NCBI GenBank assembly: GCA_016758965.1
Contig: JAEPRB010000068.1
Coordinates: 1 to 64,000 of the forward strand
DNA: 64,000 nt
Origin: Circinella minor
Taxonomy: Eukaryota; Mucoromycota; Mucoromycetes; Mucorales; Lichtheimiaceae
Direction of reading: 5' to 3'
Shown piece by piece: positions 51,909-64,000 of the stretch; within the stretch, counting starts at the first letter, position 1; every line of letters starts with the position of its first letter. The notes below the pieces were generated by a model that saw nothing but the letters and a program-made list of their open reading frames with translations, was not told where the DNA came from and did not search any database. A program made the translations under genes and the position numbers.

Positions 51909-52550
51909 GTCTTAATATAAAAATGTAGAAAAGAAAAATGGGGAAACAAAAAAAAAAAAAAAAAAAAAAAAAAACCAAAATTTTGCATAATGTTATATCT
52001 TTTTTTTTTTTCAAACATGTTATTATTGTTAAAAAAGAAAATTGACATGAAACAAATTATTATAAATGTTCAAATTCATTTTTTTTTTTGAAAAGTCACC
52101 TGTGTATACATATATACACTCACATTATATAAAACAATTTGTTCATTTGGTTAAAAACTGTTTCAGGTTCCCGAAAAAAAAAAAAATTGTTTTTGTTTTG
52201 TTTTTGCAAAAAGAACTATTTGTTATTTTTTTTTTCTTCGAAAGGTTAAAAATAAAAAAAAAGAAGAGGGGAAAAGAAGAAACTGAGAGAGAGAAAAAAA
52301 AAAAAGAAAATGAGAAAGTTGAAAAAGAAAAAAAGACTCATAGCACAAAATGAAAGAAAAAAGAAATGTGTGTGTGTGTGTGTGTAAAGGATTAAAAAGA
52401 GATGTACACATGATGATATATATGGATATGATTATTTGATAAAAAAAAAATTTAGAAAAGTTTTTTTTTAGTTTGGTGCGTGTTTAAGATGGGACAAATG
52501 GTAGGGAAGGGGAGGAGGAGGAGGAGGGGGAAGGGATGAAAATGGATGTT
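51909..52550. other. Intergenic with long homopolymer runs
   Basis: Contains a 25-base A run (about 51950), a (GT)n microsatellite near 52366 and a GGA-repeat near 52510. No gene is supported. Confidence 0.5.
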
Positions 52551-54265
52551 TTAGATATCGCCAGGTTGAATAGAGTCTCGATTACCACGACCACCACGAT
52601 AACTACGACCACCTCGACTACCATTTCGACCTCCACGGTTTCGACCATCAGGTACATTAGGTCTGTTTACAATAATTTTATTACCCTTTAATGTTTGACC
52701 ATTCTTTTGAAGTGCTTCTTCTAGAGCAATAGGATCAATCAAATCAACATAACAGTGTGATTTTGGTTGTTGTGTCATTTGATCAAATGGGAATCTTACA
52801 CCTGTAATCTATATTCAATATATATATATGTGTGTGTTAAATTTAAAATGATAACGAAGGTAAAATTATATTATTATTATTTTTTTACCTTATCCGAACC
52901 AAAGAATTCTCTGATATCATCTTCATTCACATTGTTACTTGCTAAACCTCCTACATAAATAGCATATGGACTTCGTTGCTATATATAATTATAATTGAAA
53001 ATAAAAGTCTATTTAATATACGCAAAAAAAAAAAAAAAAAAAAAACTTCACTCTCTAGACTATTAATTACATCATAAAAAAAAAAACAACACATACCATA
53101 CTCATTCTTTTAGAATTTCTCACACTATTATTACCCGAAGTAAATTTTTCATCCTTAAAACTTCCATTATCTTTCCAATCACCTTCATTAGGAATAGTAT
53201 CAAATGATTGTTGTTGTTGTTGTTGTTGATATTGATTTGGTTTTTCGGTATAAGCATTATTATTATTATTATTATTATTATTCATTGTCATGGGGTGAGT
53301 AGAAGGTGGCATGATACCTGTCGTTGACATGGCAGGTGATGAAGTTTGACCTGTTTGAACTTGTTGTGCATTACTTTTTCTGTATGAAAAATTAAAACCT
53401 TGAGATCGTGTTTCTGCACTGACACGTCCTTGATTAACATCCAATACAAGCCAACCAAAAGCTGCATCAGGTAAATTAAAATTCCACATATTTTTAAAAG
53501 CTTGATCATCATTGGATCCAGGTGTAAGCATATCAGTAGGCCCTCCAGATTTTCGAGTAGGTGGTAATCGATTGACTACAGTAAGTGCATTTTTCAAAAG
53601 TGCTGCTTGACGAACACTATATAAAATACATACCCACAATTTATGTAAGTGCATATATATAATGTACATTGGGTGTAATAATAATAATAAAAAAAAAAGA
53701 GCCCTCCCCTCTCAACTCTATGGTTTTTTTTTTGATATATCTATCTATTCCATTCATTTCTTAATTTCCTCACTTATTCAATCCCATAACTTACTCAACA
53801 TAACTTTCAACTTGTTCCTTAATAGCATCCCATAATTGCATAAAACTTTGTTGAGATTCAATCAATCGTTGACGATAATGATCTTGATCAGGTTGACAAG
53901 CAAATTCATTATATGAAATACCATAACGGAAATGCAATCCAGCTGATATAGTGAAATCAGCCTAAAAAATAATAATAATTGTCGATCCAATAAATATTGA
54001 TTAATATAAATGAATTATTTCCTTTCCTTTCTTAAACCCTCCCTCCCCCCTTTACTCTCTATTAATCAAATTAAAAATAAAAATAAATTACCCGTAAAAC
54101 AAGAGCAAGTTGTGCTAATAATCCTTCACGACCAGGACTAGCATGAGTAACTAACACTCGAATTTCAGTTTGGTCATATACCTAAAATAAATATACATAT
54201 CACAATAGAATAAATGAATAACCCAACGTAAGTATCTTTAAAAACAAAAAACAAAAAACAATTTT

Positions 54266-54304
<39 letters not shown>

Positions 54305-55668
54305 ACCCCATTTTGTTGATATAATTATTATTATTTTTTTTTACCTCATTTGCAGTTTCCACTAATTCACCAATTTGTAATGCTGTTGTCCACATGGTTC
54401 CAGATCCTCCAGCAATTGTATCCGATCCTATAAAATAAAAAATAAAAATTAATTGAAAATATCCTTTCCCCCTCATTTTCTGTTTATCAATGATATTATG
54501 ACTTACCTTCACCATTATCAAAAAGTTTATGTTGAACAACAGCTCCACCAAGACCAAATAAACGTAAACTAACACCACCAATATCTAAAAGATAAGTTGT
54601 AGCTTCATCCAGAATATAAAGATTAGGAATTTGATATTCACGCGATCGAAAACGTTCCAAAACAGCCACATCTTCACAAGCACCCCAAACAGCATAAACA
54701 GGAATATCCAATGTTTTTTTTCCATGTAAAAATTCAGGAAATTCGGAAAGGAAAGGTTGTGGCGATTGTTCAATGGTTGGACGCACATGTTCAATCGATG
54801 AACCATTTAATCGTTTACGAACCGTAGGTGGGATTAATGTACTATATTGAACCAAATGTTTCAATGTTCTATATATATTATCAATGCATAGGATCCGAAT
54901 AAATTAGCCTCTTTTTTTTTAATCAGGTTTCTTATTTTAGGAATTTGTTGGGGGTAGGTAGGTAGGTTGTGTGTGTGTGTATGTTTTATCAAATTTATTT
55001 TATGCTTATTATATGCATAAAGATATTAGAGAGAGAGAGAGAGAGAGAGAGAAAAAAAAGCTCACCTGTCACTAATACGATCAAGACTCGATCGATCTAT
55101 TCATATAATATATAAAAGTATTATTATTATTATTATGATAATGGATATAAATCCTTTTTCTCGCGTTTCTATATTATATATATATATTTTTTACCATAAA
55201 ATCCGAAATCACCAGTATGTATAATATAATCCGCGTTTGCTACACGTGCAAGTTCATTTAGTTGAGAGATATTACCTATATGATTTTATTATTTATTAGT
55301 TTTTTTTTTTTGAAGTCATCCATATTTCATACTTGAACATTTTTCTTTCTTTCAAAAAAGAAAAAAAAAAACAACTCGTGTCTTAATGTGTTTTTTTACT
55401 TTGATGTTACTTTTTTGATATAAAAAAAAAAAAAGTAAAACAAGTAAAAAGAAGAGTGGGTAGAGGTGGGGGAACAAAAAAAAAAAAAAAAAGAAAGGTT
55501 TATCGTTGTTGTTATTGTTATCGTTGTTGTTGTTGTTTTTTATTATTATTATTATTTACCTCGAACATCGGCCGTGCACAAGATTCTTTTTCCGTCAATG
55601 TTCATCACATTGGTGCCATTATGATTAGGTGATGCACTTGTAGCAGATGGAATTGGACTACCGTTCAT
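52551..55668 (-). CDS. Metallophosphoesterase-like (DUF2433 type) plus RRM protein
   Basis: Fungal protein joining a calcineurin-like phosphoesterase domain to an RNA-recognition motif. Exons: 55668-55560, 55275-55195, 55096-55066, 54868-54507, 54427-54345, 54181-54092, 53961-53795, 53616-53097, 52978-52889, 52808-52551; 1791 nt, 596 aa. N-terminal phosphoesterase motifs: [55 protein letters not shown] and [11 protein letters not shown]. Compared with canonical D-x-H and GNHD these read D-x-R and GACED, as I recall for the DUF2433 group, so activity is uncertain. After an Asn/Gln-rich linker (about 390-470) an RRM runs from [14 protein letters not shown] to [15 protein letters not shown], ending in an RGG tail ([18 protein letters not shown]). 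It probably binds RNA in a cytoplasmic or translational context; that is inference. Confidence 0.85.
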
Positions 55669-56789
55669 AGTATATATTTGTAGTAGTAGTAGCTTTTTTT
55701 TCTTTTAATATTAAATCAAGGGAATGAATAAAGCAAGTATTATATATATATAAGCTAGATGACCCTATTTTATAAAGAGAGAGAGAGAGAAGAAGAAGAA
55801 GAAGAAAAAAGTAAAAAAAAGGAACCAGAAAGTTTGGTTGTTAGGTTTTTTTCGTACTTTAACTGTTAAACTTACACACTTCACACACAAAAAAAAACAA
55901 GCACGGACAAGCGGTAATTCAAAAATTGGAGCTTGACATATATATATATTTAAATCAATGGGTAATACCCCACAGACATAAATATAACTCTTCTTTCCCT
56001 CCCTTTATTTCACTTTTTTTTTTAGAAATTTGACAAATAATTATATTAAACATGTTTATATAATATACTTGTCAAAAAGATCTACGTCAAATAAACTATA
56101 TCGCTCTATCAATAATAATAATATATATATATTATTGAAAGCTCCGTTTTTACCAAAAAAAAAAAAAAAAAAAAGCGTGCATAATCTCCCGTTTTAGGTC
56201 ATTAAAAGATGTCTCTCAGACAAATTCATTGCACACGCATGACTTGATGTCAAAATAAAATCTTAAATTCTTTGGATAACTTATATATACACACCTTCTC
56301 CCCCACCCCCACACACCCCCACAACAACTTTCTTATTTTTTTAAACTTCTTTTCACTTATTACTAGACCCTGATTGAATGGTTTTTTTTTTTTTTGATAA
56401 ATGAAACTTAGTATATATATATATATATAGTTAGAAATTAACCATCACATCAAGATGTTTGTATGAGAAGATTGAATTTTCCCCTCCCTCACTCTCTTGT
56501 TTCATATATATTATAATAACAACTTCTTTATACGTACTATAAAGTATTTTATACAACTATTATAATATTTTGAATAACCAAATAAACATATTATTAATTA
56601 CAAAAAGATGAAAAAAGACCAAGGGAAAAAGGGGTAATGCAGAAATTTATTTAGTTATTTGTAGAACAAACAGTCTCTTTTTTTTTTTTTTTTTTAACTG
56701 GGTAGTAAAAATAAGTATGAAGTTATGCAAAATAACTTCTTACTCTCCGATAAAATATTTTTTGCTTTTTCAAATAAATAAAAAAGAAA
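55669..56789. promoter_or_regulatory. Divergent intergenic region
   Basis: Shared 1.1-kb 5' region between the phosphoesterase-RRM gene (-) and the APC13-like gene (+). It contains a GA-rich tract near 55780, a pyrimidine- and C-rich tract near 56300 and long poly-A/T runs. No specific site can be defended. Confidence 0.4.
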
Positions 56790-56999
56790 ATGGATAGTAA
56801 CCTAACTGTAATTCATTGGCAAACAAGAATTCTTCCAATAATTGCAGATGATTGGGTTGGATTAAAATTACCTGATGAATATGTAGCTGCACCAGAAGAA
56901 TATAATTCACGTCAAACCGATGATGAAGCCGACATCAAGATTAAAACTACAAATAAACCAAAAAAAATAAAATGGGATCATAATCCAATGGAAGAATAA
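56790..56999 (+). CDS. APC13: APC13/Swm1-like anaphase-promoting complex subunit
   Basis: Single-exon 69-aa protein. APC13 is a small structural subunit that stabilises TPR subunits of the anaphase-promoting complex. The block RILPIIADDWVGLKLPDEYVA lines up with the conserved core of APC13 (RILDLIDDAW-x-x-x-LP-x-E-x-V) at residues about 13-33, followed by an acidic/basic linker and IKWDHNPMEE, comparable to the KW-containing C-terminal part. It is slightly shorter than the about 74-aa animal protein. No intron is apparent; the stop is followed by A and G runs. Alternatives are few given the core match, but the protein is tiny, so certainty is limited. Confidence 0.65.
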   Translation: MDSNLTVIHWQTRILPIIADDWVGLKLPDEYVAAPEEYNSRQTDDEADIKIKTTNKPKKIKWDHNPMEE

Positions 57000-57885
57000 A
57001 AAAAAAAGGGGGGGGGGGAGTTCTCTTTTGTTTCCTTCCCCCGGCTCTCCTTTAATATAAATAAACTCTCATTTTATCAATATAAAAAGTGGGGAAAAAA
57101 ACAAAAAGAAAAGAAAATCTCCCCTATTTTCAAAGATACATACATTTATGCCGATTTTTTTTTTTTTGATTGTTTTAAACTTTGTAAATTAGTATATTCT
57201 TCCCCCCCCTCCCTCATCATCCAATGCATTAAATAGATGATGTATTATCATAAAAAAAAAAAAAAGAAGGAAATTTATCATGTGTATGTGTGTACTATCT
57301 AAAAAAAAGGTACCAAAAAAAAAAAAAAAAGGTTTTTTTTTGTCCTACGTTTGAAAGTAACCAATGTTAATGGATATGTCTCATATTCATTTACCCTAAA
57401 AAAAATATCCTCCATATGATTTCCCCAAATTTTTCTTTTATGGAAAAAATCCTTTTATCGTAACGAAACCTTTTGTTTTTGTTTTTTTAGTCTTCTTTTA
57501 TATATAAAACTATCCATTAAAACTATTCTACACATAATTTCAAATAAGAAAAAAGGTTGTCAGGGTAGTGAACAAAATTTAAATGAAAAAAGGAGCGGGA
57601 AGTCAAAAGTTCAACTATGATCGAGTCCAACTTGATTAGGGAGCTAAATAGACGGGGTCCACTATAGAAATGTAAGACTTTCGATAAATACTTTTCTTCT
57701 GTGTAGTGTGTTATGAACCTCTCAGGTGTTGACGTACAAAAAAAAAAAAAAGGTCTGAGTAAATATTTTTAACTATTCAGAAAGAAAGAAAGAAATTATA
57801 AAAATTGAAATAATTCTATTCTTTTTTTTTTTAATTACTCTTTCTCTCTTTTACTCTCACTTCCCTTCTTTTTTTTTTGAAAAAA
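57000..57885. other. Intergenic, no supported gene
   Basis: Poly-A/T/G runs, then a T/C-rich leader before the ATG at 57886. Confidence 0.5.
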
Positions 57886-58491
57886 ATGAAATCTACTGTT
57901 TTCGCCACCCTTGTCACTCTTTTCTTTGCCATTGCTGGTGTCTTTGCTCAACAAAATACTCCATTCTACACCACTTATCCTATTGGTCAAACCCAACTTA
58001 AGGCTGGTGACGAGTAAGTTTTATTTATTATTATTACTATTTTACAATTACAATTCTATTTCATAATAATTCATTCATTGTTATTTCTTTTTCTTTTATA
58101 GTATCACTATCAGTAAGTTTATTTAATAGATAAAAAACCCCTTTTTTTTTTATATTACAAATGGATGAATTAATTTATTTTTTTTAAAAATGATAGCTTG
58201 GTTGAATGGTCTTGATCAAGATGTTACTGTTAGATTGCTTGAAGGTAGTAACACTAATAACTTGAGTCCTACTGGTATTGAATTCACTGTTGATGGTTCT
58301 TCTGGATCGTATGATTGGACTGTAAGATAATTTATTTGTTTATTTTTTTTTAAAAAAAATATTTTGGTAAATGTGTAACCTTAAAATTAAACCACTCAAT
58401 TATTTCTTATATTAGGTTCCTGCCTCTGTTGATTCTAGTGCTACTTATGCTTTGCAATATGTCTACGATAACGATGAAGGTTCTACGTAAG

Positions 58492-58524
<33 letters not shown>

Positions 58525-58934
58525 GAATTGAAAAAAAAATTGAATTTTATTTATATGTGTGATCTAATTACTATTTTTTATGCAATGACGCGTCTTTTTT
58601 TATGTTTCGTGTTAATTTTTCAAGTGAATATAACTATTCTGGTCAATTTTCTATTACTGGTGGTTCTGGTGCTGCTTCTTCATCTGTTGTTCCTTCATCT
58701 TCAGTCGCCGCTACTTCTTCACCCGCACCTTCTCAATCCGCTTCTGCTTCATCTTCCGCTTCCCAACAACAATCTTCTTCTGTTCCTGCTGCCTCTTCTT
58801 CATCTGCTTCAAAAACCCAAAGTGCTTCTGAAACTCCTACTATTGAAGAAGAAAGTGCTGCTATGATGAGTGCCAAGTGGACTATTGTTTCAATGATGGC
58901 TCCTGCTCTTATTGCTGTTGCTATGGTTGCTTAA
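57886..58934 (+). CDS. Kre9/Knh1-like GPI-anchored cell-wall protein
   Basis: Secreted, probably GPI-anchored surface protein of the Ser/Thr-rich Kre9/Knh1 N-terminal-domain family, linked to fungal cell-wall glucan assembly. Exons: 57886-58013, 58102-58112 (11 nt), 58197-58321, 58416-58486, 58625-58934; 645 nt, 214 aa. Signal peptide MKSTVFATLVTLFFAIAGVFA, then a beta-sandwich domain (FYTTYPIGQTQLKAGD, TWLNGLDQDVTVRLLEG, SYDWTVPASVDSSATYALQ, YSGQFSITGG). A Ser/Ala-rich stalk spans about residues 135-185, and a C-terminal hydrophobic tail (WTIVSMMAPALIAVAMVA) suits GPI transfer. The 11-nt microexon restores the phase between GD and TITW. Codon use in exons 1 and 5 is more GC-rich than neighbours, suggesting high expression. 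Confidence 0.9.
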
Positions 58935-61900
58935 ATTTCTTAAAAAGAAATAAAACTCATCCCATTTAATTTATTCCTTATACACACCACTTTTCATTAT
59001 TTTTCGTTTCCCTTCCCCCTCCCCGAATGCTTAATATATTATTATTATTATTATTATTACTTGCTATTTTTATTATTATAATATTAAAAAATTTAGCTCT
59101 TTTGTTTAATTACATATTTCTTTTTCATTTTAATTACCATTTGAACCCATTGACCATGGTGTACACGTTTCTTTTAGACTTGTGATACATCAAAATTGTG
59201 AAAGTGTATTACGTAACACACACTAAATTTACTTGTAATACAAACTTTTTTTTTTAATAAGTGAAGTTTCCACCCATGCCAAAAGAAAAAAAAAATTCTC
59301 TCCATTCTTTTATAAAAATTAAAAGTTAAAATGGGACATTTGAGAGCAAAAAAAAAAAATATCAATTGATTTACACATGAAAAAAGAAGTTGAAGAATAT
59401 TAACTGTTATATATATATATATATATATAATTCTCATTATTTTAGAATAAAATCATAAGTTTTTTTTTTTTTTTGGTTTTGGAAACTGAAGAATGGTTTG
59501 TATTACCCTTTTCATTCCACGTGATGGGAGCGGATTTGTTTTACCATGGAAACCCGAGTGATGGATATGTTTACCCAACAAACTGAATTCTTTTAAAATG
59601 TTTTCATATAATAAAAAAAACTAACTTTTCAAGAGATGCAATTCCAATTTGATGAATTAAAATTAAATATTAAACCTATATTCTTTTATAAAATAATTTT
59701 ATTTTTTTAATTGAACTTTGTTCATCCAATGTTCACTTAATGTTTTTTTTTTTTTTGCTCGGATAAAAAAAAAATAATCTTTTCTGAGATTATTATTTAA
59801 ACTTTTACATTATAGAGAAAAAGTCAGTACAACCAGCGTTGTGTGCTTTTTTTTTTTTTTTTTTTTTTTTTACAATAAATCGGACAGTACCGTGAAAAAA
59901 AAAGAGCGGCAAAAAAAAATTATGTTATCCTTTTTTTTTTTTCTGTCTTCTCCTTAATAATCATTATAATAGTAGATCTTATAATTAAACGAAAAAGAAT
60001 TAAAAAGGAGGGAAGGGAGGTTTAAATGTAGATTTATAGAAAACAGTGATGGAAATAAAAGATGAAAATTTAGAAGAACAGAATATTTAATTGTTAATGC
60101 AGCATAAATAAAAAAATTAAAAAATGTTATGAAAATGACGCTTGATTTGTTGCGTTATAAGTTTTTTTTCATAGAAATATTTATATTAAATGATTTAAAT
60201 AAAAGGGGTTAAAAGAAAATCTGAGCTTTTAATAGTACATTATTCAGCATTTACTTGTTGGAAATAATATACGTAAGATTAGTTAACATGAATAAAAGTT
60301 TATTATTCAAATTTAAAGCAAGTTGTTTATTACGTACAAGAAAAAAAAAAGAGGGATTTCTTGATCATTTACATCATCTATCTTTTGAGAATTATAAATA
60401 ACAGTTATATTATTATTTAAAAAAAAGCTTTGTTTCATTTGTTTTCCATTTATTATAGTTATGAAATATTATAGTTTTAATGATTTTTGTACATTTAATT
60501 GCTTATGTTGTACCTACATCAAATCTAATTGAGTAAATACTATTAACACACGTTTTTCATTTTTATTTAACTATATCGCTTTTTTTTAAAATATATATAT
60601 ATATATATATATAATGCATTTATTAATGAATTATAATTTTATGTAAAAGAAAGGAGATGATGGTTGCTTTATAAGACGTTACTAAGCAAAAGAAAAAAAT
60701 TATATGTATCAAATTATTTTAGAAACAATGTAAATGAAAGACTTTTTTTTTTAATTAAAGAACAAAGAGAGAGAATAATAGTGATTACGTAGAAACCGAT
60801 TCTACATCTTAGTATCATAGTAACAAACTTAAATATGTATTTACCACTTTTTACATCTACTAAGTTTATATACCAGGATTTTTTTAGTGATATAATTGAG
60901 AAAACAAAATTTTAAATTGTTGAACCCCCATTTACAAAGTATATTATTACTGTTCTTTTAAAGAATGGCTCATAAAAATGTGATTATACATAAATATATA
61001 AGTGTTCTCCATTATTACAAGGTTAACTGGATCAACTTTTAGATAAAACAAATGGTTTCTATTTATATATTAAAATACACTGGATTAAATTACATTATTG
61101 TTTTTTTTTTTTTATGCAGAGACGGTTGATTTTTTTTTTTTTTTGTTTTACAACAATTAATATATTTAATTAATAATTTTGAAAAAAAAATATAAAAATT
61201 GGTCTGCTTCTGTCTCGAGTGTCTTTCGTTCGATTCATGGTCGCATTTTCTCTTTGATTACTTCTTACTCACTGGACTTTTTGGCACATGAAAAAAATAA
61301 TTATCTAGTAAAATGAGTTCTTCAAAATGAGATGTAAGTATCACTCACTTTTAGTTTCCAAAAAGAAAATATAATTTCATGGTATGGTACAATGAATGTT
61401 ATTTTGAAAAGATGATTAAAAGTTGACGAGTTTATATGAATTTAAGCTAGTTCGGACGTGTCTAAAAATATGGATGAGAAGATCTATTGTTTACCCCTTT
61501 TTCCCTTTCCCCTTTCTTTTATTTATTTCATTATATATATTACGTATTCACCTTATAAATTATCAACACCTGTAATCATTCGTTATTATAATTATTGATC
61601 AAATAAAAAAAAAAGTATTTATCATGAATCTTGTGTTCCATTCGGACCGACAGAACCAGCTGTTAAAGATAAACAGGATGATTGCTAAATGTTACCTAAA
61701 TCAGTAAGGGGCACACGTACAAATTATTGCAATACTTGCATATAACTGTTACAAGTTACTAATACTCATGAATTACAGCCAATTATCAACTTAGGATAGA
61801 TATCATAGATAGAAATTAGTAATAAATAAGACATTTTTCTTTCTCAAATTAAATCTTCAGTCCTATTAAGTTTTACTAAGTTTACTATGGTCTTTCTGGA

Positions 61901-64000
61901 GTTATCTACTAAAATACTTGGTTCACTCACTCTTATTTTCTATTTTCGCTCTACACCAATCGGGATTGATTTATTTTGTTGGTTATTAAATAAACCGAAT
62001 TCTTTTATTCTTAAATTTTTTTTTACAAGTTACGTATTTATTGTAACTTATCCTTTTTTCTTGGATCATATACTCAACAGAATTTTTTTTATTTATTATT
62101 TTCTAACACGATACGATCGAAACGTATTACTGTAAACACACCATAGAAACAAATTGTTACAGGACTGGAGAGAATGAGTTGACTCAGGTACTCCATTCAA
62201 AAAACCATTTTGATACGTACGTTGAAAAGTTGTTGTTTTTATTTATTGTCTCCTATAATCCAGTGTCTGTGAAGACATGTTGATTGAGACGGAGCAAAAA
62301 AGAAAGTTAGAAAATAAAATAAAAAAAAACCCCTATGAGGAGATGTCGTAGGGAAGGGGTACTACGGACAGAAAACTTCTATGGGAAGCGTTTGGAAAAT
62401 AGCAAGATAAGATAACAAGGGAAAACAGATTGAAATCTATTGTGAAAACTAAGTTAAAGAAGGAAGAGAAGAAAAAAGGGAAAAGAAAAAAAAATTGTGG
62501 AGAGAGGTAATTGATATGAATATAATAATTAGGTTAATTAGTTATGGTGGTTGATCAAAAGCAGGTGGATATATCCATGTGACAAACGCGTGTTCAGGAC
62601 TCTTTGTCGTTGTACTTATTGCTGGAGGTTTCTATCTGGATGCTGGTAGGCATCAAGTTCGGCAAAAATGATACATATTATTGAAACATTTTGATACAGC
62701 TTTTTTTTTTTTGCGTATTATAAATAATATACGTAACTAATTAGAAGTGAATGATGAAACTCGTATTATATACATAATAATAATGATAATTATATGTATA
62801 TAATTTAACTGGTTTACTTTTCCATGTCGTTGGAATATACCATGTAGATAGCAAGCAGCGTCCGTAGTTGTAGTAATAGTAATACTGTTATTTCAGTGAT
62901 AAAAAAGAATTACGTACTGTACTTTTTAATATAATTTATTTTTTCTGCAACAAATACAACATAATTTTTATGATACGTGTAGGTTACTACTATTTTTAAA
63001 TAAATTATTTAACAACTGGTCTAATATATTATTATATCAAACACTCTTGTTTTATATTATTATTAGTAGTACTATATACAATGATGGAAACACATTCTAG
63101 CCCTCCAAATATCACCTTGAAGCATAAGATCATCTCTTCAAATCTCTTTATATTATTTTAGCTCATCTTTTTTCTTTTATTATTACAGACAGAAACAGTT
63201 TATACTTTATTTCGATATATGGAGTAAATATTAATCAGTCTTAGTGAATTATTTAGTAGAGCAAAAATTTTATTAATATTTTATAATAACTTACGTATTT
63301 AAAACATGATGGCATCATTTTGAATAAATAATGTTATACATATATTCTGCATGAATTACACAAGGCTAATAGTTTTTACGTACTGGTTTTTTTTTTTACC
63401 CTCGGTTATCTTTTTTGTTTCTTCATGCACATTTATCATTTCTATTATCATTGTCAAATCACATTTTTATTTCATAGTATTATGATTACATAAAATTCTG
63501 ACCATTATTAATTACTATTCTTGGTACTTGGCATAGTTGAGTATTATTCACATCAATTGATTGGTCTTTGCTTATGAATTTTTGTGCAAAATCAATAATA
63601 ATAAATTTATGTTTTTGAATTTTTCAGTAAAAGCCAACGGCTATTTTCACAATGGCTATAGTTAGTATAAGTTTAACCTCTATTTCTTCATCACAAAAAT
63701 TAATATTTTATTTTTTCATATAATGAAGTGCGTTGTTACAACAACACTGAATGCTTCAACATGTTTATCGCTAAAAAAAAAATCTTTATGGTTTATTCGT
63801 TTTATCAAAATTCATATTTATTTCACTTGGATAACTATATTATACGTATCTTCAACAATTACGTAAAGAAATCATAGAATACGCTTACAGTTATATGTGA
63901 ATTTATAGAATAGACACAACCTTAACGATCTATGTATTTAACAAAAAAAAAAATGGTAGTGCTACGTAAATAAGATATGTATAGATACATACGTATACAT
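58935..64000. other. 5-kb terminal stretch, no supported gene
   Basis: AT-rich DNA with many long A/T runs (for example a 28-base T run near 59845). An 82-codon frame at 61887-62135 is hydrophobic and Phe-rich, without motif or splice context. No RNA gene, TIR pair or repeat family was recognised. Confidence 0.55.

Noticed and set aside
61887..62135. 82-codon plus-strand membrane protein
   Set aside because: Phe/Leu/Ile-rich composition is as expected from AT-rich DNA; no supporting context.

Overview
The window looks like nuclear DNA of a filamentous fungus, most probably an early-diverging Mucoromycota (Mucorales-type) genome. It is very AT-rich and packed with homopolymer runs. Genes are split by many short introns with GTAAGT-like donors and TAG/CAG acceptors. 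The proteins are fungal: an allantoate/nicotinate-type MFS pair, vacuolar aspartic protease, Kre9/Knh1-like GPI wall protein, Abd1-type cap methyltransferase, Herp-type ERAD protein, Ptc7-type PP2C and APC13-like protein. Several multicopy families and MULE/SWIM transposase relics fit Mucoromycota. No rRNA, tRNA or bacterial-type operon was seen. Placement is by recognition of families, not by a search.

Layout. 0-9.8 kb is a repeat-rich accessory region. It holds a transposon-end-like hairpin at the left edge, a decayed RING fragment, a decayed member of a multicopy fungal family (2.2-3.07 kb), and three copies (A, B, C) of a minus-strand gene module with a Lys/Glu-rich exon and two conserved downstream exons. 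B and C also carry an F-box-like reading frame broken by one shared TGA and are identical over about 1 kb. 9.8-12.24 kb is a truncated inverted copy of 41.03-43.53 kb. It carries a 118-bp MITE whose empty site survives in the other copy. 12.2-17.5 kb holds small tandem repeats and an 838-bp TIR element but no convincing gene.

17.5-27.4 kb carries two minus-strand MFS paralogues separated by 5 kb of non-coding DNA. 27.4-32.4 kb shows nothing I can support. 32.3-42 kb is a core block: PTC7-like phosphatase (+), Herp-like ERAD protein (-), a CYSTM mini-protein (+), and the intact 6-exon gene (+) that is the parent of the inverted duplication. 43-48 kb is a transposon graveyard: a 49-bp repeat array, a degenerate MULE transposase with SWIM finger (-), a third decayed copy of the 41-kb gene, and an Ndc10/Crypton-like relic (+).

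48.4-59 kb is a second core block: cap guanine-N7 methyltransferase (+), vacuolar proteinase A-like protease (-), a 10-exon metallophosphoesterase-like plus RRM protein (-), an APC13-like subunit (+) and a Kre9/Knh1-like GPI protein (+) with an 11-nt microexon. 59-64 kb shows no gene. All multi-exon models were built by reading splice sites by eye; each full model sums to a multiple of three with an open frame.

The core genes are unrelated housekeeping or membrane functions with no cluster logic. The coherent story lies in the accessory DNA, where duplication, conversion and insertion of a few fungal families can be read from copies inside the window.
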